Shown piece after piece: positions 15,684-16,559 of a stretch of DNA of 16,559 bases. This stretch comes from Caldifarciminota bacterium. Its GTDB lineage: Bacteria; Hydrothermota; Tepidihabitantia; B3-TA06; JALVRC01. Location of the stretch: positions 1 through 16,559 of the forward strand of contig JALVRC010000060.1 of NCBI GenBank assembly GCA_027025255.1, written 5' to 3'. A model generated the notes under the pieces. The model searched no databases and was not told where the DNA came from. It worked only from the letters and a program-made list of their open reading frames with translations. The position numbers were made by a program, and so were the translations under genes. Position 1 is the stretch's first letter. The number at the start of each line of letters is the position of its first letter.

Positions 15684-16559
15684 TTAAGACCTTTTAAGAG
15701 GAGTTTTCCTTCCGTTTATAAACATTAGTAATGCTGGTAACAGCATCAAGGAAGAAACTGCTGCAAGAACCATAGCAAGTGCAGTCATTATGCCAAAACG
15801 CTTTAATGGGATAAGGGTAGCAAAAATAAGAACAAGAAATCCAAGTCCAACTGAGAATACATTAATCACAACAGCACTACCTGTTGATATAAGAGTTGTT
15901 CTCAACGCTTCCGTTAAGGTTTTATTACCTCTTTCCTTTATTAAACGAGACATAATATGAATGGTATAATCAATACCCATACCAATTGCTAATGGTCCTA
16001 TAAGAGATGTTACTATATCCAGGGGAATACTGAACCAGCCCATAATACCAAGATAGGCAACAATTGTAAAGATTACAGAGATAATAGCTATCAATCCGTT
16101 TTTTACTCCTTTAAATTTAATACTCATCATGATAAAAACGAGAATAAGTGCTATGCATAAACTCTGTATCATACTCGAAATTAGTCTATTATCAAGACTC
16201 ATATACAGTAAATGAAAACCTGTCTGTGAAAGTTTTACACTTACCACTTCTCCCTTCTCTATGATTGTAGATAGGTCTTTTCTGGAAAGTTCGTGCTCTA
16301 TATCCTTTGTTCTTACAAATATCTCAGGGGACGAAAATTCATAAACAATATCCTTAAGTCTTTTCTGCTCCTCTATACTATATCTTTTTTTTATAACAGA
16401 GGAAAGCTCCTCTGTAAAACTTTCTCTTTTTAACTCTTTTATAATATTTACAAGGCTTTTAGCAAATGCGTGTAAAAAAACTGTATCATTTTCATACATT
16501 TCCAAGGATAACTCTTTTAAAAGTATAGACTTAACATTTCTCTTATTTACTATTTTCTC
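15684..16559 (-). CDS. RND/MMPL-superfamily exporter, C-terminal part
   Basis: C-terminal 291 residues of an inner-membrane RND-superfamily transporter of the MMPL/'predicted exporter' type, which move lipids or other hydrophobic molecules using the proton gradient. The reading frame is open to the window edge, so the internal TTG/ATG near 16505-16499 are not the start and the gene continues to the right. After a soluble periplasmic segment come five or so membrane helices: one near MIQSLCIALILVFIMMSIKF, two in GLIAIISVIFTIVAYLG and the segment after it, then the helix with the conserved GMGIDYTIHIMSR motif, whose Asp is typical of proton relay in this family, and two more in VVINVFSVGLGFLVLIFATL and MTALAMVLAAVSSLMLLPAL. 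It ends with a short basic tail (NGRKTPLKRS). Link to the downstream surface genes is only by position; the substrate is unknown. Confidence 0.85.
   Translation of the reverse strand, partial: EKIVNKRNVKSILLKELSLEMYENDTVFLHAFAKSLVNIIKELKRESFTEELSSVIKKRYSIEEQKRLKDIVYEFSSPEIFVRTKDIEHELSRKDLSTIIEKGEVVSVKLSQTGFHLLYMSLDNRLISSMIQSLCIALILVFIMMSIKFKGVKNGLIAIISVIFTIVAYLGIMGWFSIPLDIVTSLIGPLAIGMGIDYTIHIMSRLIKERGNKTLTEALRTTLISTGSAVVINVFSVGLGFLVLIFATLIPLKRFGIMTALAMVLAAVSSLMLLPALLMFINGRKTPLKRS

Overview
The window is AT-rich bacterial DNA in which every supportable gene lies on the minus strand. Signal peptides, outer-membrane barrels, a TonB-dependent-receptor-like protein and C-terminal sorting domains of the Por/type IX (T9SS) kind point to a Gram-negative-type, didermic bacterium. 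It is probably an uncultured lineage near the FCB group or the WOR-3/Stahlbacteria-like candidate phyla. That placement is inferred from protein style only, because no marker gene is present.

In transcription order (right to left): the C-terminal half of an RND/MMPL-family membrane exporter runs off the right edge (15684-16559). After a 148-bp gap with a possible promoter comes a TonB-dependent-receptor-type barrel with a carboxypeptidase-regulatory-like N-terminus (13160-15535). A near-consensus sigma-70 promoter (13104-13131) then drives an apparent four-gene operon: a seven-motif VCBS/FG-GAP (integrin-like) propeller protein (10094-13036), a very large beta-helix plus eight-repeat protein (5883-10040), a BNR-type propeller protein (2398-5835), and a PorV/PorQ-like barrel fused to a TPR tail (518-2401). 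Internal gaps are about 40-55 bp, and the last two genes overlap by 4 bp (ATGA). The left edge holds the start of a TPR protein whose signal-like N-terminus and TPR body lie in different frames.

Working model (inference): three large surface or secreted beta-rich proteins, each ending in a T9SS-like C-terminal domain with a shared basic tail motif, are co-expressed with a dedicated outer-membrane barrel whose periplasmic TPR tail could serve as docking or shuttle platform. The TonB-type receptor upstream may belong to the same surface programme but has its own promoter.

The most unusual nucleotide-level signals are a minimal tRNA-like acceptor/T-arm structure in the leader of the VCBS gene, a perfect 14-bp hairpin just inside the start of the BNR-propeller gene, and an in-frame signal-peptide-like stretch upstream of that gene's first normal start codon. 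No mobile element, CRISPR array, rRNA or complete tRNA was seen.
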